NCBI GenBank assembly: GCA_965223725.1 | Contig: CBDCXE010000001.1 | Location: 62,001 to 126,000 of the forward strand | Direction: 5' to 3' | Origin: CBDCXE01 sp965223725 [NCBI: Nitrospinota bacterium] | Lineage (GTDB): Bacteria > Nitrospinota_A > UBA7883 | DNA: 64,000 nucleotides | Shown here: piece after piece, positions 53,077-62,547 of the stretch | How the letters are laid out: each line of letters begins with the position of its first letter | How positions within the stretch are numbered: the stretch's first letter is position 1 | Made by a program: the position numbers and the translations under genes | The notes under the pieces: generated by a model | Seen by the model: only the letters and a program-made list of their open reading frames with translations | Databases searched by the model: none | What the model was told of the DNA's origin: nothing

Positions 53077-55515
53077 TTATTGTGCTTTTTCAAAATAGTC
53101 AGTGATTTCTATCGATACACCATCGGTTTTCAGAATTATCTCTCCATCTATATCCGTTCTGTGCGTTTCTATCCCTGCATCCTCTAGCCGTCCCAATACA
53201 TCCGGGTGCGGGTGGCCGAACCAGTTGCCATGTCCAGCGCTGATTGCTGCATATTTGGGATCAACCGCTTCTAAAAATTCTGCGGATGATGAACTGTTGG
53301 AACCGTGATGACCAACTTTCAGAACATCGGCGCGCAGATCGGCGCCGGAGTTGATCATCCATTCTTCAACACTGCTGTCAATATCCCCGGTGAACAAAAT
53401 CGAAACAGAGCCATAGATAAGCTTGACTACCAATGAACTATTGTTTTCATTATCGGCATAGGGCGCTTCTCCCGCCGGGGGATTCAGTATCACTGCGTAC
53501 AACCCTTCGCCCAGGTCAACCCGGTCACCCTGACTGACAGCGTGATATATACCTCGATCGGTCATATCAATACGGATCTGCTCATACCGTTTGTCACGAT
53601 AACTCCTTCCATTATCGTACAGCTTGCCGGCCCCTGCTCTTCCCAGCAAGCCGTATACACCGCCGGAATGGTCATTATTATCGTGGGTCGCAAATACAGC
53701 ATCCAGCCGCGTGCGTTGGGCGTCCCACAAAACAGGGGCCACAATAGACCGGCCGATGTCGAAATCCTGATAGTAACCACCGGCGTCGATCGCAATCGCC
53801 CCGCCCGGCCAGGTTACGATTGCGCTGTCGCCCTGCCCCACATCGATGAACCTGACTGTCAGATCCTTATCAAAATGTGATGCGACCTTGCCAGCGGTCG
53901 ATGAAACAATCAGCCCTGCGATGGCGCATATTATCAACACATTTTTCCTTTTCCCTTTGCCCATCACGAAAAATAAAAATATGGCCAAATAGTAAGATAG
54001 CAACGCCAACCAGTGGACCGAGGGAACATGGAAATAAGAGAATGGCGCCCGCTCCACCATATACGACAGGTCGGTGATCGCCTCCATCAGCAGCGTTGAT
54101 ACGCCGATGATCAGCTCGCTATTAAGTAACAAACCAAGAATCCCGGCCGGGACCGCCAGCGACGCCATCGGCACCGCAACGATGTTTACCAGAATTCCGG
54201 AGAGCGGGACTGTGTTGAAATGATAGGCGACCAGCGGCGTGGTCCCTATCGCCGCAAACAGCGATATAGCAGCATACGAGGCAAGGATCGGGACCTTGTT
54301 TATCAACTTCATCCACCATGGCTCAATTAGATCTTCCACCCGCTCCGCTTCCCTCGCCCTTTTCCAGTATCGCTCCAGAAACAGTGATATAAACAGAACC
54401 GCCGTAAAGCTGAGCTGAAACCCGGCGGTGAACAGCGTCCACGGCATGGCTATCAATATCAACGCCATGGCCAGAGCGAACGCGCCATAAAACTCCTTGC
54501 CGCGCCCCAACGCCACCGCGCCCAGATAGACGCCGATCATGATGGTGGCGCGCATAGCCGGCAGCCGAGGGCCGGTGAACAGCGCAAACAATATTACAGC
54601 CATTAGCGCTCCCACAGCCGCAATCCGGACCGGCGCGCCGGCGGAAGCCCAGCGGTAGCGAACAGGATAGATGAGCCAGAAAGAAACCAGCTTTAACAGA
54701 AAATAACAGGCGGTCGCTATAAACCCGACATGCAGACCGGACACCGCCAGCAGATGCGCCGTGCCCGCCCTCGCAAAAGTGTCCCGCAATTCCCCGCTGA
54801 CCTGGCCGGCGTCGCCTAGCAGCATTGCGCGCATGACCGCGGTCACATCTGCTCTGTCGTTGATCAGCAGGGCGCCGGCTTTCCGCTTGATTATCTCGAA
54901 CGGTCTGCGCCAGGTCCAGCCAGGTTGAGTGATGGTAATGCCGGTCTTGTCAGAAACGCTGAGCTTTGCGGATATACCGCGATTATACATATACCGCTCA
55001 TAATCCCAGCCGCCGACATTTTTGAGCCCATATATTTCGCGAAGTCTGGCGCTTTTGATCTCCACCTGATCACCCGGCAGCGCTTTCATAAGCCCTGACT
55101 TATAATCCACAGAAGCCTGGACAACGCCACCCGCTTCAACACCGTCCACCGATCTGACATTCAGCAGCGCCCGGGCACGCTGGATCTTGTGCGAATCGGT
55201 TCGCAAAAATTCGGCTTCGATCACAGATCGTTCGCCGGTAATCATGTTTGAAACGTCGTTGGCCGGTCGAGGATAGCTATCGTGGTAAACGATCAAAACA
55301 AAGCCGACAATGGCTGACACGATGAAGAAGAAGCGCAAGGCCGGCCGGGTGGTTCGCCATAATATATAGAGCGTCACTACAGCGCATATGACCATCATGG
55401 CTGTGTCGGCGCCACGGCCCTGTATGATGCCGATAACAAGCATGGCGAGCGCTGTCAGACCTGGGTTGGTCTCTATCAGATCGGTCGCTTTGTCTGGTTT
55501 GCTGTTTTCTGTCAT
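53077..55515 (-). CDS. comEC: ComEC/Rec2 family DNA-internalisation channel
   Basis: An 812-residue protein. Start taken at ATG 55515 (MTENSKPDK) because a reading from 55614 extends into the divergent aspS leader and lies in non-conserved sequence. Domains: N-terminal membrane segments and an OB-like DUF4131 region (about 30-215), the competence membrane domain (about 240-510, LLAVSGLHVG is the hallmark near 265) and a C-terminal metallo-beta-lactamase domain (about 560-800) with FIDVGQGDSAIV, ATHDNNDHSGG and KVGHHGS. In naturally competent bacteria it moves single-stranded DNA across the inner membrane. No other com gene is present, so competence is not shown. Confidence 0.93.
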   Translation of the reverse strand: MTENSKPDKATDLIETNPGLTALAMLVIGIIQGRGADTAMMVICAVVTLYILWRTTRPALRFFFIVSAIVGFVLIVYHDSYPRPANDVSNMITGERSVIEAEFLRTDSHKIQRARALLNVRSVDGVEAGGVVQASVDYKSGLMKALPGDQVEIKSARLREIYGLKNVGGWDYERYMYNRGISAKLSVSDKTGITITQPGWTWRRPFEIIKRKAGALLINDRADVTAVMRAMLLGDAGQVSGELRDTFARAGTAHLLAVSGLHVGFIATACYFLLKLVSFWLIYPVRYRWASAGAPVRIAAVGALMAVILFALFTGPRLPAMRATIMIGVYLGAVALGRGKEFYGAFALAMALILIAMPWTLFTAGFQLSFTAVLFISLFLERYWKRAREAERVEDLIEPWWMKLINKVPILASYAAISLFAAIGTTPLVAYHFNTVPLSGILVNIVAVPMASLAVPAGILGLLLNSELIIGVSTLLMEAITDLSYMVERAPFSYFHVPSVHWLALLSYYLAIFLFFVMGKGKRKNVLIICAIAGLIVSSTAGKVASHFDKDLTVRFIDVGQGDSAIVTWPGGAIAIDAGGYYQDFDIGRSIVAPVLWDAQRTRLDAVFATHDNNDHSGGVYGLLGRAGAGKLYDNGRSYRDKRYEQIRIDMTDRGIYHAVSQGDRVDLGEGLYAVILNPPAGEAPYADNENNSSLVVKLIYGSVSILFTGDIDSSVEEWMINSGADLRADVLKVGHHGSNSSSSAEFLEAVDPKYAAISAGHGNWFGHPHPDVLGRLEDAGIETHRTDIDGEIILKTDGVSIEITDYFEKAQ

Positions 55516-55572
55516 GAAAAATAATAAATCAATATCATGAATTACACTATAATATGTGATTTTGATTTTAAC

Positions 55573-55580
55573 GAGGAGAG
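55573..55580 (+). promoter_or_regulatory. Shine-Dalgarno deciding the aspS start
   Basis: GAGGAGAG ends 1 base before TATG, with AGGAG (55574-55578) 3 bases from ATG 55582 at its 3' edge and the core about 7 from the start by its first base. This supports 55582 over the in-frame ATG 55537, which would add 15 residues not matching AspRS. Confidence 0.5.
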
Positions 55581-55581
55581 T

Positions 55582-57354
55582 ATGCCGCAGTTTTCGAATC
55601 AGTGCCGCAGTCACAATTGTGGTCAGTTACGCGCGTCAGATATAGGCGACACCGTCCGCCTTGCCGGCTGGGTGAGCAAACGGCGCGATCACGGCGGGCT
55701 GGTCTTTGTCGATCTGCGCGACCGGTTCGGCATGACCCAGGTGGCGCTCAACCCGCAGATCGACGAACAGGCCCACGACCTAGCCCACTCTGTGCGGACC
55801 GAATATATCCTGCAAGTGCAGGGCAAGGTTGCGGCGCGGCCGGATGGAACGGTCAACGAAAAGCTGGCCACCGGCGCCATAGAGGTCTACGCAGATAAAG
55901 CGTCCATACTCAACCGCTCCAACACGCCGCCGTTCGTCCTGGACGATGAGCCGAGCGAGATGATGAAGCTGAAGTATCGTTATCTGGAGATCCGACGCGG
56001 CCCGCTGATGGACCGGCTGGCCACCCGTCACAAAATCAACATGGCCACCCGCGCCTATCTCGACAGTCAGGGATTCATCGAAGTGGAAACACCGGTACTG
56101 ACAAAAAGCACACCGGAGGGCGCCCGCGATTATCTGGTGCCCAGCCGTGTCAACCCCGGCAGTTTTTATGCCCTGCCCCAGTCGCCGCAGCTCTTCAAGC
56201 AGATGCTGATGGTGGGCGGGGTGGATCGCTATTTCCAGATCGTGCGCTGTTTCCGGGATGAGGACCTGCGGGCCGACCGGCAGCCGGAGTTCACCCAGAT
56301 CGATATGGAGATGTCGTTTGTGGAAGAGAGCGACGTGCAGTCAATCTGCGAAGGGATGGTCAAAACTATTTTCAGTGAAGTCACCGGAACCGAACTGGAA
56401 GCACCCTTCCCGCGGATGGAATATTCCGAGGCCATCCAACGGTTCGGTGTGGACCGGCCGGACACCCGGTTCGGGATGGAGCTGGCCGATGTTTCCGAGC
56501 TGGCGGGCGGGTCCGATTTCAAGGTCTTCAAAGACGCCATCGCCAGCGGCGGCGCAGTACGCGCCATGGCGGCCACCGGGTGCGCCAGTTTTTCCCGAAA
56601 GGACCTGGACAACCTGACGCAGGAAGCGATCGATCTGGGCGCCAAAGGCCTTGCCTGGATCAAGGTTACCGACGAAGGGTTTGTCAGCCCGATCACAAAA
56701 TTTTTTAAGCCGGAAACCCTGGACGGATTCAAGACTGCCACCGGCGCAGCAGTTGGCGACCTGATGGTGTTCGTGGCGGATAAAACCGAGGTCGGGTTCG
56801 ATGTGCTGGGCGCCTTGCGGTTGAGCCTGGCTAAGCGGCTGAACCTTATCGACGAATCGAAGTTGAATTTCGTCTGGATCGTCGATTTCCCGCTGTTCGA
56901 ATATGATGACGAGGCAAAACGCAACGTCGCCCTGCATCACCCGTTCACTGCACCGGTGGAGGAAGATAAACCGCTGTTCGAGTCGGACGCCTTGAAAATG
57001 CGGGCCCGCGCCTATGACCTGGTGCTGAACGGTGTGGAGATCGGCGGCGGCTCCGTCCGCATCCATGACAGGGAAACGCAGAACAGGATGTTCACAGCGC
57101 TCGGCATAGACAGCGACGAGGCAAAAGAAAAATTCGGGTTCCTGCTGGAGGCGCTGGAGTATGGCGCGCCGCCCCATGGCGGGATTGCGTTCGGGCTGGA
57201 CCGGTTGACGGCGATCATCACCGGCGTCGACTCCATCCGCGACGTGATCGCGTTTCCGAAAACCCAGAAGGCGCAATGTATGCTCACCGAGGCGCCATCA
57301 GAGGTTGATAAGAAACAACTGCGCGAGCTGGGCCTGAAGCGCGATCTCTCCTGA
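55582..57354 (+). CDS. aspS: Aspartyl-tRNA synthetase, bacterial type with GAD domain
   Basis: A 590-residue class IIb synthetase. N-terminal OB anticodon-binding domain (GWVSKRRDHGGLVFVDLRD near residue 30), motif 1 around 140, motif 2 FRDEDLRADRQPEFTQ near 220, the GAD insertion (about 280-420), and motif 3 GGIAFGLDRL near 535. The anticodon-binding loop reads RRDHGG. In studied enzymes His-Gly at this place goes with non-discriminating AspRS, which also charges tRNA-Asn for later amidation by GatCAB; Leu is common in the strictly specific type. Convergent with efp. Confidence 0.96.
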   Translation: MPQFSNQCRSHNCGQLRASDIGDTVRLAGWVSKRRDHGGLVFVDLRDRFGMTQVALNPQIDEQAHDLAHSVRTEYILQVQGKVAARPDGTVNEKLATGAIEVYADKASILNRSNTPPFVLDDEPSEMMKLKYRYLEIRRGPLMDRLATRHKINMATRAYLDSQGFIEVETPVLTKSTPEGARDYLVPSRVNPGSFYALPQSPQLFKQMLMVGGVDRYFQIVRCFRDEDLRADRQPEFTQIDMEMSFVEESDVQSICEGMVKTIFSEVTGTELEAPFPRMEYSEAIQRFGVDRPDTRFGMELADVSELAGGSDFKVFKDAIASGGAVRAMAATGCASFSRKDLDNLTQEAIDLGAKGLAWIKVTDEGFVSPITKFFKPETLDGFKTATGAAVGDLMVFVADKTEVGFDVLGALRLSLAKRLNLIDESKLNFVWIVDFPLFEYDDEAKRNVALHHPFTAPVEEDKPLFESDALKMRARAYDLVLNGVEIGGGSVRIHDRETQNRMFTALGIDSDEAKEKFGFLLEALEYGAPPHGGIAFGLDRLTAIITGVDSIRDVIAFPKTQKAQCMLTEAPSEVDKKQLRELGLKRDLS

Positions 57355-57359
57355 CCTGG

Positions 57360-57929
57360 CTATTTTACCCGTTCCAGGTACTTTCCTTCCGCGGTGTCGA
57401 TCCGCAGTTTCTCGCCAACGTTTATAAACTGCGGGACGGAGATAACTTTACCGGTCTCCAGTGTGGCCGGTTTGGGTGATCCGGTCACCGTGGCGGTTTT
57501 CAGTCCCGGCTCGGTTTCGGTCACCTCCAGCTCCACCACCCTGGGCAGTTCTATGCCGATTGGAGTGCCCTCGTAATACTCCACTTTCACTTTTGTGTTT
57601 GGTGTCAGATACTCGATGGCGCCCTCCAGGAAATCCGGTGGCAAAAAGACCTGTTCATAAGTTTCAGAGTTCATAAAACAATGGCCGGCCTGGTCCTCAT
57701 ACAGATATTCCATCTCCACCTGCTCCAGCGCGGCCCGCTCCACCTTCTCCTCCGTGCGCATCCGCACATCGGTCTGGTTGCCCTGGATGATGTTGCGCAG
57801 CTTCAACTGGGCGTAGGCGCCGCCCTTGCCCGGCTTCACGGTCTCCAGCGTCATCACACGCCAAAGCTGATCGTTATACTTTATGATATGGCCGACCCGA
57901 ACCGAACCGGCGTTAATATATACTGCCAT
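57360..57929 (-). CDS. efp: Translation elongation factor P
   Basis: A 189-residue three-domain protein that rescues ribosomes stalled at polyproline. The tip of domain I is VKPGKGGAYAQ with Lys35, the position modified in lysine-type EF-P. SDIS-like features of domain III appear in GKVISVPQFINVGEKLRIDT. Start ATG 57929 with AAGGG upstream on the minus strand. The leader carries a small hairpin GCTCC-ACA-GGAGC (57959-57971). No epmA/epmB or earP gene adjoins. Confidence 0.97.
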   Translation of the reverse strand: MAVYINAGSVRVGHIIKYNDQLWRVMTLETVKPGKGGAYAQLKLRNIIQGNQTDVRMRTEEKVERAALEQVEMEYLYEDQAGHCFMNSETYEQVFLPPDFLEGAIEYLTPNTKVKVEYYEGTPIGIELPRVVELEVTETEPGLKTATVTGSPKPATLETGKVISVPQFINVGEKLRIDTAEGKYLERVK

Positions 57930-58031
57930 TGGATTTTACCCTTTCTGGTATTTATCTGGCTCCACAGGAGCATGTCTGATGAGTCGAGATGATAACCAAC
58001 CGGCGCAGATATCTCAAGCAGTATTCAACTT

Positions 58032-58775
58032 TCAGTTTAGTTTACTCTCCAGTTTCGCCAAGCGCGCCTCCAGGCGAGCGATCTTCTCCTCTTTCTCCCT
58101 CACCACATCTTTCACCACGTCGTACAACCCCTGGATGGCGGCGAGAGCCACACCATCAATATCAATCGTGTTGATATGTTTGTCGCTGGTTCCCAAGCCA
58201 TAGACCGAATAGAAATCCTGGGCCATCGGGCCGATATGTCGAATTGAATCATCCTGTGACTTATAGTTCCACGAAGATATATCCATCTTGGCAATCCTGG
58301 CCAGCACATCACGGCCATCAACCTTGACGATATTCTCTTTCACGTTCCGGTCGCTGTAATTGTTCCAGCCACCGCCGCCGGCAGTAATATACGATCCGGC
58401 GGTGGGCACGCCTGTGGTTGTGTTGATGGCAGTTATTATTCTAAACCCGCCATCAGCCTTGAAAGTCACTTCATTATTAGCCGTTGATTTTGCGGTTGTA
58501 CGCACATTTGGTGTGACAGCAGTATCGATAAAAGTGGATCCACTGCCCCAAACAAACGACTCCCCGTGATACGCTTTGGCATAGTTGCCCGCCGCGAAAC
58601 CCCTGGCGCCTTGAGCAGTGTTGCTTTGCCCTCCTGGCACAGTAGAATAGTATCCGCTTGCTATGTTGGAATATCCACCGCTGACGGTGGCCCACTGCCT
58701 GTCCGAAACAGACCCAGCCCCATTTCCAGCGCGGTTCTTGGAACCGCCAGCAACTGTTCCAAAGTTATCCCTCAC
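58032..58775 (-). CDS. Tail-fibre / trimeric adhesin-like protein with C-terminal S74 chaperone domain, probably 5'-truncated
   Basis: A 247-residue product from GTG 58775. Residues 1-70 are head-type repeats in the style of YadA-like trimeric proteins (GTVAGGSKNRAG, ATVSGGYSNIASG, STVPGGQSNTAQG), with no signal peptide. Residues 135-225 form a peptidase S74/intramolecular chaperone domain: YSDRNVKENIVKVDG, then HIGPMAQDFYSVYGLG and ALAAIQGLYD, and a final coiled coil. The domain folds a trimer and can cut itself off; the Ser-Asp (SD) pair typical of the cleavage site is present. An in-frame TAG two codons before the start suggests the gene lost its 5' part, replaced there by the dispersed repeat. 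Confidence 0.7.
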   Translation of the reverse strand: MRDNFGTVAGGSKNRAGNGAGSVSDRQWATVSGGYSNIASGYYSTVPGGQSNTAQGARGFAAGNYAKAYHGESFVWGSGSTFIDTAVTPNVRTTAKSTANNEVTFKADGGFRIITAINTTTGVPTAGSYITAGGGGWNNYSDRNVKENIVKVDGRDVLARIAKMDISSWNYKSQDDSIRHIGPMAQDFYSVYGLGTSDKHINTIDIDGVALAAIQGLYDVVKDVVREKEEKIARLEARLAKLESKLN

Positions 58776-58840
58776 CTGCTATTTGTTTTTAACAATTCCT
58801 CTTGTAACCTCATACTTAATGCAACGCAAGTTGCAAAAGA
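58770..58840. repeat. Dispersed intergenic repeat, copy B, with hairpin
   Basis: Partner of 6433-6503. Shared: CCTCACCTGC, CTCTTGTAACC and TACTTAATG. The hairpin GCAAC-GCAA-GTTGC (58821-58834) sits at the same offset as GCGGC-AAAG-GCCGC in copy A, with compensatory changes. The repeat overlaps the first codon of the S74 fragment by a few bases and ends within the ribE leader. Confidence 0.75.
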
Positions 58841-58908
58841 GAAGTTGTTGATAAGGAGTGTGCTAACATGTTGGATTGGATGAAAGTTATAGTTGGAGCT
58901 GTTATAGA

Positions 58909-59553
58909 ATGTTCACAGGTATTATAGAAGGAATTGGCGTAATCGCATCGGTGCAGCGTAATGTGGAGGACATTGCCATTGATGTAGACACCCATTCGCT
59001 CATCGATAACCCGGTAATTGGCGAAAGTATCGCGTTGAACGGTGTATGCCTGACCGTGGTGAAGATCAACGGCCCCATCCTGACCTTTGACCTGTCGGCG
59101 GAGACTATTAAACGAACCACATTCGCCAACGTAAAATATGGCGCGAGGATGAACCTGGAGCGAGCCATGCGGCTGGGCGACCGGATGGGTGGGCATTATG
59201 TGCAGGGGCATGTGGACTGTGTCGGAACGATCACACGAATCACCCCTTCCGGAGAGGGTTATCTGGTGGAAATCAAACTGCCCACTGAAGGTATGAGATA
59301 TGTAATCGAAAAAGGCTCCATTGCCATCAGCGGTATCAGCCTGACGGTGGCGGACAAACTGGAAAGCTCTATTACAATCGCGGTGATCCCACATACCTGG
59401 GATGTAACATCGCTGAAGGAGCTGTCTTCCGGTTCGACTGTTAACGTGGAATATGATATCATCGCTAAGTATGTCGAAAACATGGTGTTACCTTTCAACA
59501 AACCCGGTAATGGAAATATAGACGAGGACTTTTTGAATCGTCACGGATTTTAA
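58909..59553 (+). CDS. ribE: Riboflavin synthase alpha chain
   Basis: A 214-residue enzyme that dismutates two lumazines to riboflavin. Start is ATG 58909, giving the conserved MFTGIIEG; TTG 58876 would add 11 residues. Two homologous lumazine-binding repeats (about 1-95 and 96-190) are seen: VCLTVV near residue 47 and ISLTVAD near 145, with MGGHYVQGHVDC between. First gene of ribE-ribBA-ribH-nusB. A 19-codon reading frame at 58868-58927 with AAGGAG upstream overlaps the ribE start and may couple translation. No FMN riboswitch consensus is present upstream. Confidence 0.96.
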   Translation: MFTGIIEGIGVIASVQRNVEDIAIDVDTHSLIDNPVIGESIALNGVCLTVVKINGPILTFDLSAETIKRTTFANVKYGARMNLERAMRLGDRMGGHYVQGHVDCVGTITRITPSGEGYLVEIKLPTEGMRYVIEKGSIAISGISLTVADKLESSITIAVIPHTWDVTSLKELSSGSTVNVEYDIIAKYVENMVLPFNKPGNGNIDEDFLNRHGF

Positions 59554-59574
59554 AAACTGAAATATAATGGAAAT

Positions 59575-60801
59575 ATGGATATAGAAAACAGAAAATTTCA
59601 TTCCATCCACGAAGCGGCCGAGCAGTTGCGGCAAGGCAAGATGGTGATAATGATAGATGATGAAGACCGGGAAAACGAGGGCGACCTGGTTATCGCGGCG
59701 GAGCATGTTTCTCCAGAGTCTGTAAACTTCATGGCGAAGGAAGGGCGTGGTTTAATTTGTCTTTCCCTCACGCCGGAGCGGTGCGATGAGCTGGACCTGC
59801 CGCCGATGGTAAACGACAACACATCCTCCTTCGGCACGGGTTTCACGGTTTCGATTGAGGCTCGCAAAGGTGTAACCACAGGGATATCCGCGGCGGACAG
59901 ATGCCAAACAATCAGAACTGCGATAGATCCTGAAACCAGACCAGGAGACCTGGCAAAACCGGGGCATGTGTTTCCGTTGCGTTCTAAAGCTGGTGGGGTG
60001 CTGGTGCGGATCGGGCAGACGGAAGGCTCTGTTGATCTGTGCAAAATCGCCAAGCTGCGACCAGCAGCGGTTATCTGCGAAATCATGAATGAAGATGGCT
60101 CTATGGCGCGGGTGCCTGATCTGATCAAGTTTTCTGAAAAGCATGATATAAAAATCATCACGGTGAAGGATATTGTCGAGTTTCGGCTGAACAACGAGCA
60201 TTTTGTCCATCGCGCCGCCACCACCAGGATCCCCACCGCGCATGGTGACTTCACCGCGATCTGTTTCGAAAACAGCGTCAACCCGGATGTGCATATGGCC
60301 CTGACTATGGGTGATTATGACAATGGAGAGCCGTGCCTGGTGCGGGTGCATTCGCAATGCCTGACCGGCGACGTGTTCGGGTCGGAGCGATGCGATTGTG
60401 GCGAGCAACTGGACTATGCGTTGGAAAAAATCGCCGAAGAAGGTCGAGGTGTCCTGCTCTATCTGGCTCAGGAGGGCCGGGGCATCGGGCTGGTCAACAA
60501 GCTGAAAGCTTATGCATTGCAGGATGAGGGGAAAGACACGGTAGAAGCGAACCATTCGCTCGGGTTCAAGGACGATTTGCGAGACTATGGCCTGGGCGCG
60601 CAGATGTTGCGCGACCTGGGTATTCGGGAGCTGAAGCTGCTGACCAACAACCCGAGGAAGATTGTGGGGCTGGACGGCTATGGGCTGGAAATAACCGAAA
60701 GGGTACCGATAGTCTGTGAGCCGAAATCGAATAACCTTCGTTACCTGAAGGCCAAACAGAACAAGCTTGGGCATCTGCTGGATATAAAAAAGAACAGTTA
60801 A
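59575..60801 (+). CDS. ribBA: RibBA: 3,4-dihydroxy-2-butanone 4-phosphate synthase / GTP cyclohydrolase II
   Basis: A 408-residue bifunctional enzyme feeding both branches of riboflavin synthesis. The N-terminal DHBP synthase (about 1-205) shows [13 protein letters not shown] and [12 protein letters not shown]. The C-terminal cyclohydrolase II (about 206-400) has the zinc cysteines in [15 protein letters not shown] near 260 and the [12 protein letters not shown] motif near 300. Both active sites look intact. It starts 22 bp after ribE. Confidence 0.98.
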   Translation: MDIENRKFHSIHEAAEQLRQGKMVIMIDDEDRENEGDLVIAAEHVSPESVNFMAKEGRGLICLSLTPERCDELDLPPMVNDNTSSFGTGFTVSIEARKGVTTGISAADRCQTIRTAIDPETRPGDLAKPGHVFPLRSKAGGVLVRIGQTEGSVDLCKIAKLRPAAVICEIMNEDGSMARVPDLIKFSEKHDIKIITVKDIVEFRLNNEHFVHRAATTRIPTAHGDFTAICFENSVNPDVHMALTMGDYDNGEPCLVRVHSQCLTGDVFGSERCDCGEQLDYALEKIAEEGRGVLLYLAQEGRGIGLVNKLKAYALQDEGKDTVEANHSLGFKDDLRDYGLGAQMLRDLGIRELKLLTNNPRKIVGLDGYGLEITERVPIVCEPKSNNLRYLKAKQNKLGHLLDIKKNS

Positions 60802-60826
60802 TTAATTTACGAGGAAATCAAAACTT

Positions 60827-61291
60827 ATGGCGAATATAATTGAAGGATCGCTGGATGGTAAAGGCGCCAAGATCGCTATTGTCGTGAGCAGGTTCAATGA
60901 CTTTATAAACTCCAAGCTGGTGGATGGAGCGCTCGACTGCCTGGCGCGGCATGGGGTGAAGGATAATAATATAGACATCTACAAGGTTCCCGGCGCGTTC
61001 GAAATACCGTTTGTGGCGAAGAAGCTGGCCGCCTCACCCGATTATGACGCTGTTATCTGTTTAGGCTCTGTTATCCGGGGCGCGACGTCGCACTATCAAT
61101 ATATCGCTTCGGAGGTGACCAAAGGCTGCGCCCAGGTGATGCTGGATACCGGCAAGCCTGTGTTGTTTGGCGTTTTGACAGTAGAGACGCTGGAGCAAGG
61201 GATAGAGCGGGCCGGATCCAAGTCTGGCAACAAAGGTTGGGACGCGGCGCTGTCTGCGGTTGAGATGATCAACCTGAACAAAAAACTTTAG
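60827..61291 (+). CDS. ribH: 6,7-dimethyl-8-ribityllumazine synthase
   Basis: A 154-residue capsid-forming enzyme that joins the RibBA and RibD products. Motifs: [10 protein letters not shown] near residue 20, VPGAFEIPF near 55, [17 protein letters not shown] near 80 (catalytic His), and [11 protein letters not shown] near 113. It overlaps no neighbour and ends 16 bp before nusB. With ribE, ribBA and the distant ribD it completes the visible riboflavin pathway. Confidence 0.98.
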   Translation: MANIIEGSLDGKGAKIAIVVSRFNDFINSKLVDGALDCLARHGVKDNNIDIYKVPGAFEIPFVAKKLAASPDYDAVICLGSVIRGATSHYQYIASEVTKGCAQVMLDTGKPVLFGVLTVETLEQGIERAGSKSGNKGWDAALSAVEMINLNKKL

Positions 61292-61307
61292 AATAATTAA
61301 TAAAAAG

Positions 61308-61742
61308 GTGGCGCCCAGGCGCAAATCGCGCGAGACAGTAATAAAAATCCTTTATCAAGCTGACCTGGATACAAATACAGAGATTGATGAGGTTCTGGAT
61401 CAATATCTGTCCGATGATATAAAAAGTAAAGATCTTGCTCAGGGCGCCGATTCAAATGATTTTATAGGTGAATTGGTGTCTGGTGTATCGAATAATCAGG
61501 TTGAGATCGACTACCTTATAGAGAAAGCGCTGGATAACTGGACATTATCAAGGCTTGGTTATCTTGAACGCGCAATATTGCGTCTTGGCTGTTTTGAAAT
61601 AGCGTATTGGCCCGACACACCGGACAAGGTGGCGATACATGAAGCGGTAGAGCTTGCTAAAACCTTTTGCGAGGAAGACTCTTGCGGACTGGTGAATGGA
61701 GTTTTGGATAAAATAATGAAAGATAAAAACGCGGTTCCGTAG
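61308..61742 (+). CDS. nusB: Transcription antitermination protein NusB
   Basis: A 144-residue all-helical protein that binds boxA RNA with NusE to allow processive rRNA transcription. Start GTG 61308 (MAPRRKSRETVIKILYQ) puts the basic, Arg-rich RNA-binding N-terminus first. SRLGYLERAILRLGCFEIAY near residue 80 and AIHEAVELAKTFCEEDSCGLVNGVLDKI form the conserved core. The ribH-nusB order is common in bacteria. Confidence 0.95.
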   Translation: MAPRRKSRETVIKILYQADLDTNTEIDEVLDQYLSDDIKSKDLAQGADSNDFIGELVSGVSNNQVEIDYLIEKALDNWTLSRLGYLERAILRLGCFEIAYWPDTPDKVAIHEAVELAKTFCEEDSCGLVNGVLDKIMKDKNAVP

Positions 61743-61798
61743 AGCATAACTGTTTTTATCCTGAATGTAACTTGTAAACTGGAAAGTTTTTATCATAT

Positions 61799-62527
61799 AT
61801 GTTATATGCGTTGATTTCAGACGTGCACGCCAACCTAGAAGCGTTTGAAGCGGTGATAGAAGATATCAAGAAAGTAAGCCCGGACCGTATTCTATTCCTG
61901 GGTGATATCGTGGGCTATGGACCGAACCCGAACGAATGCCTGGAGCTGTTGCTGAAAATTGCTGATGTGACCCTGGGCGGCAACCACGACTGGGCCATGG
62001 TCGGGAAAACATCCATGGACTATTTCAACCCGTTCGCCAAAGCTTCCGCCACCTGGACGGAGAAACAGCTGAAAGATGAACATAAGGATTTCCTTTCACG
62101 CACCCGCTCGATCGACATGTTCGACGGCTTTCAGCTGGCGCACTCATCACCTTATAACCCTGATGAATGGAGGTATATTCTCTCCCAGACAGACGCCCAG
62201 GAAAACTATCCGCACATCGAAGGGAACCTATGTTTTATAGGCCACTCGCATCAGCCAATTGTTATAGAGTTCGACGACGAAGGCGAGGCGCTGGCATACA
62301 GGGAGCCTATGATGACGTTGAATCCTGACAAAAAATATATCGTCAATGTTGGCTCCATCGGCCAACCGAGGGACGCCAACCCAAAGGCCTGCTGGGCCGT
62401 ATACGACTCTGAGATAGGCAGGATAGAATACCGCAGGGTCGAATACAATATAAACGAAACACAAAGAAAAATGCACGGGCACGGCCTGCCCCGCTATTTG
62501 ATCAACCGGTTGGCGGAGGGGCGCTAG
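61799..62527 (+). CDS. Metallophosphoesterase (calcineurin-like, YfcE-type fold)
   Basis: A 242-residue dinuclear-metal phosphoesterase. Metal motifs in order: ISDVHAN near residue 7, LGDIVGYGPNP near 38, GGNHDWA near 60 and GHSHQP near 143, plus VNVGSIGQPRD near 178. The architecture fits diadenosine polyphosphatase or phosphodiesterase relatives; the substrate cannot be told from sequence. It starts 56 bp after nusB and ends 20 bp before holA, so it likely shares their transcript. Confidence 0.9.
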   Translation: MLYALISDVHANLEAFEAVIEDIKKVSPDRILFLGDIVGYGPNPNECLELLLKIADVTLGGNHDWAMVGKTSMDYFNPFAKASATWTEKQLKDEHKDFLSRTRSIDMFDGFQLAHSSPYNPDEWRYILSQTDAQENYPHIEGNLCFIGHSHQPIVIEFDDEGEALAYREPMMTLNPDKKYIVNVGSIGQPRDANPKACWAVYDSEIGRIEYRRVEYNINETQRKMHGHGLPRYLINRLAEGR

Positions 62528-62547
62528 GTTAATGATCTGGCTATCGC

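Noticed and set aside
58776-58908. FMN riboswitch before ribE
   Set aside because: The conserved FMN-element blocks are not found, and the region is taken up by the dispersed repeat and a short leader frame.
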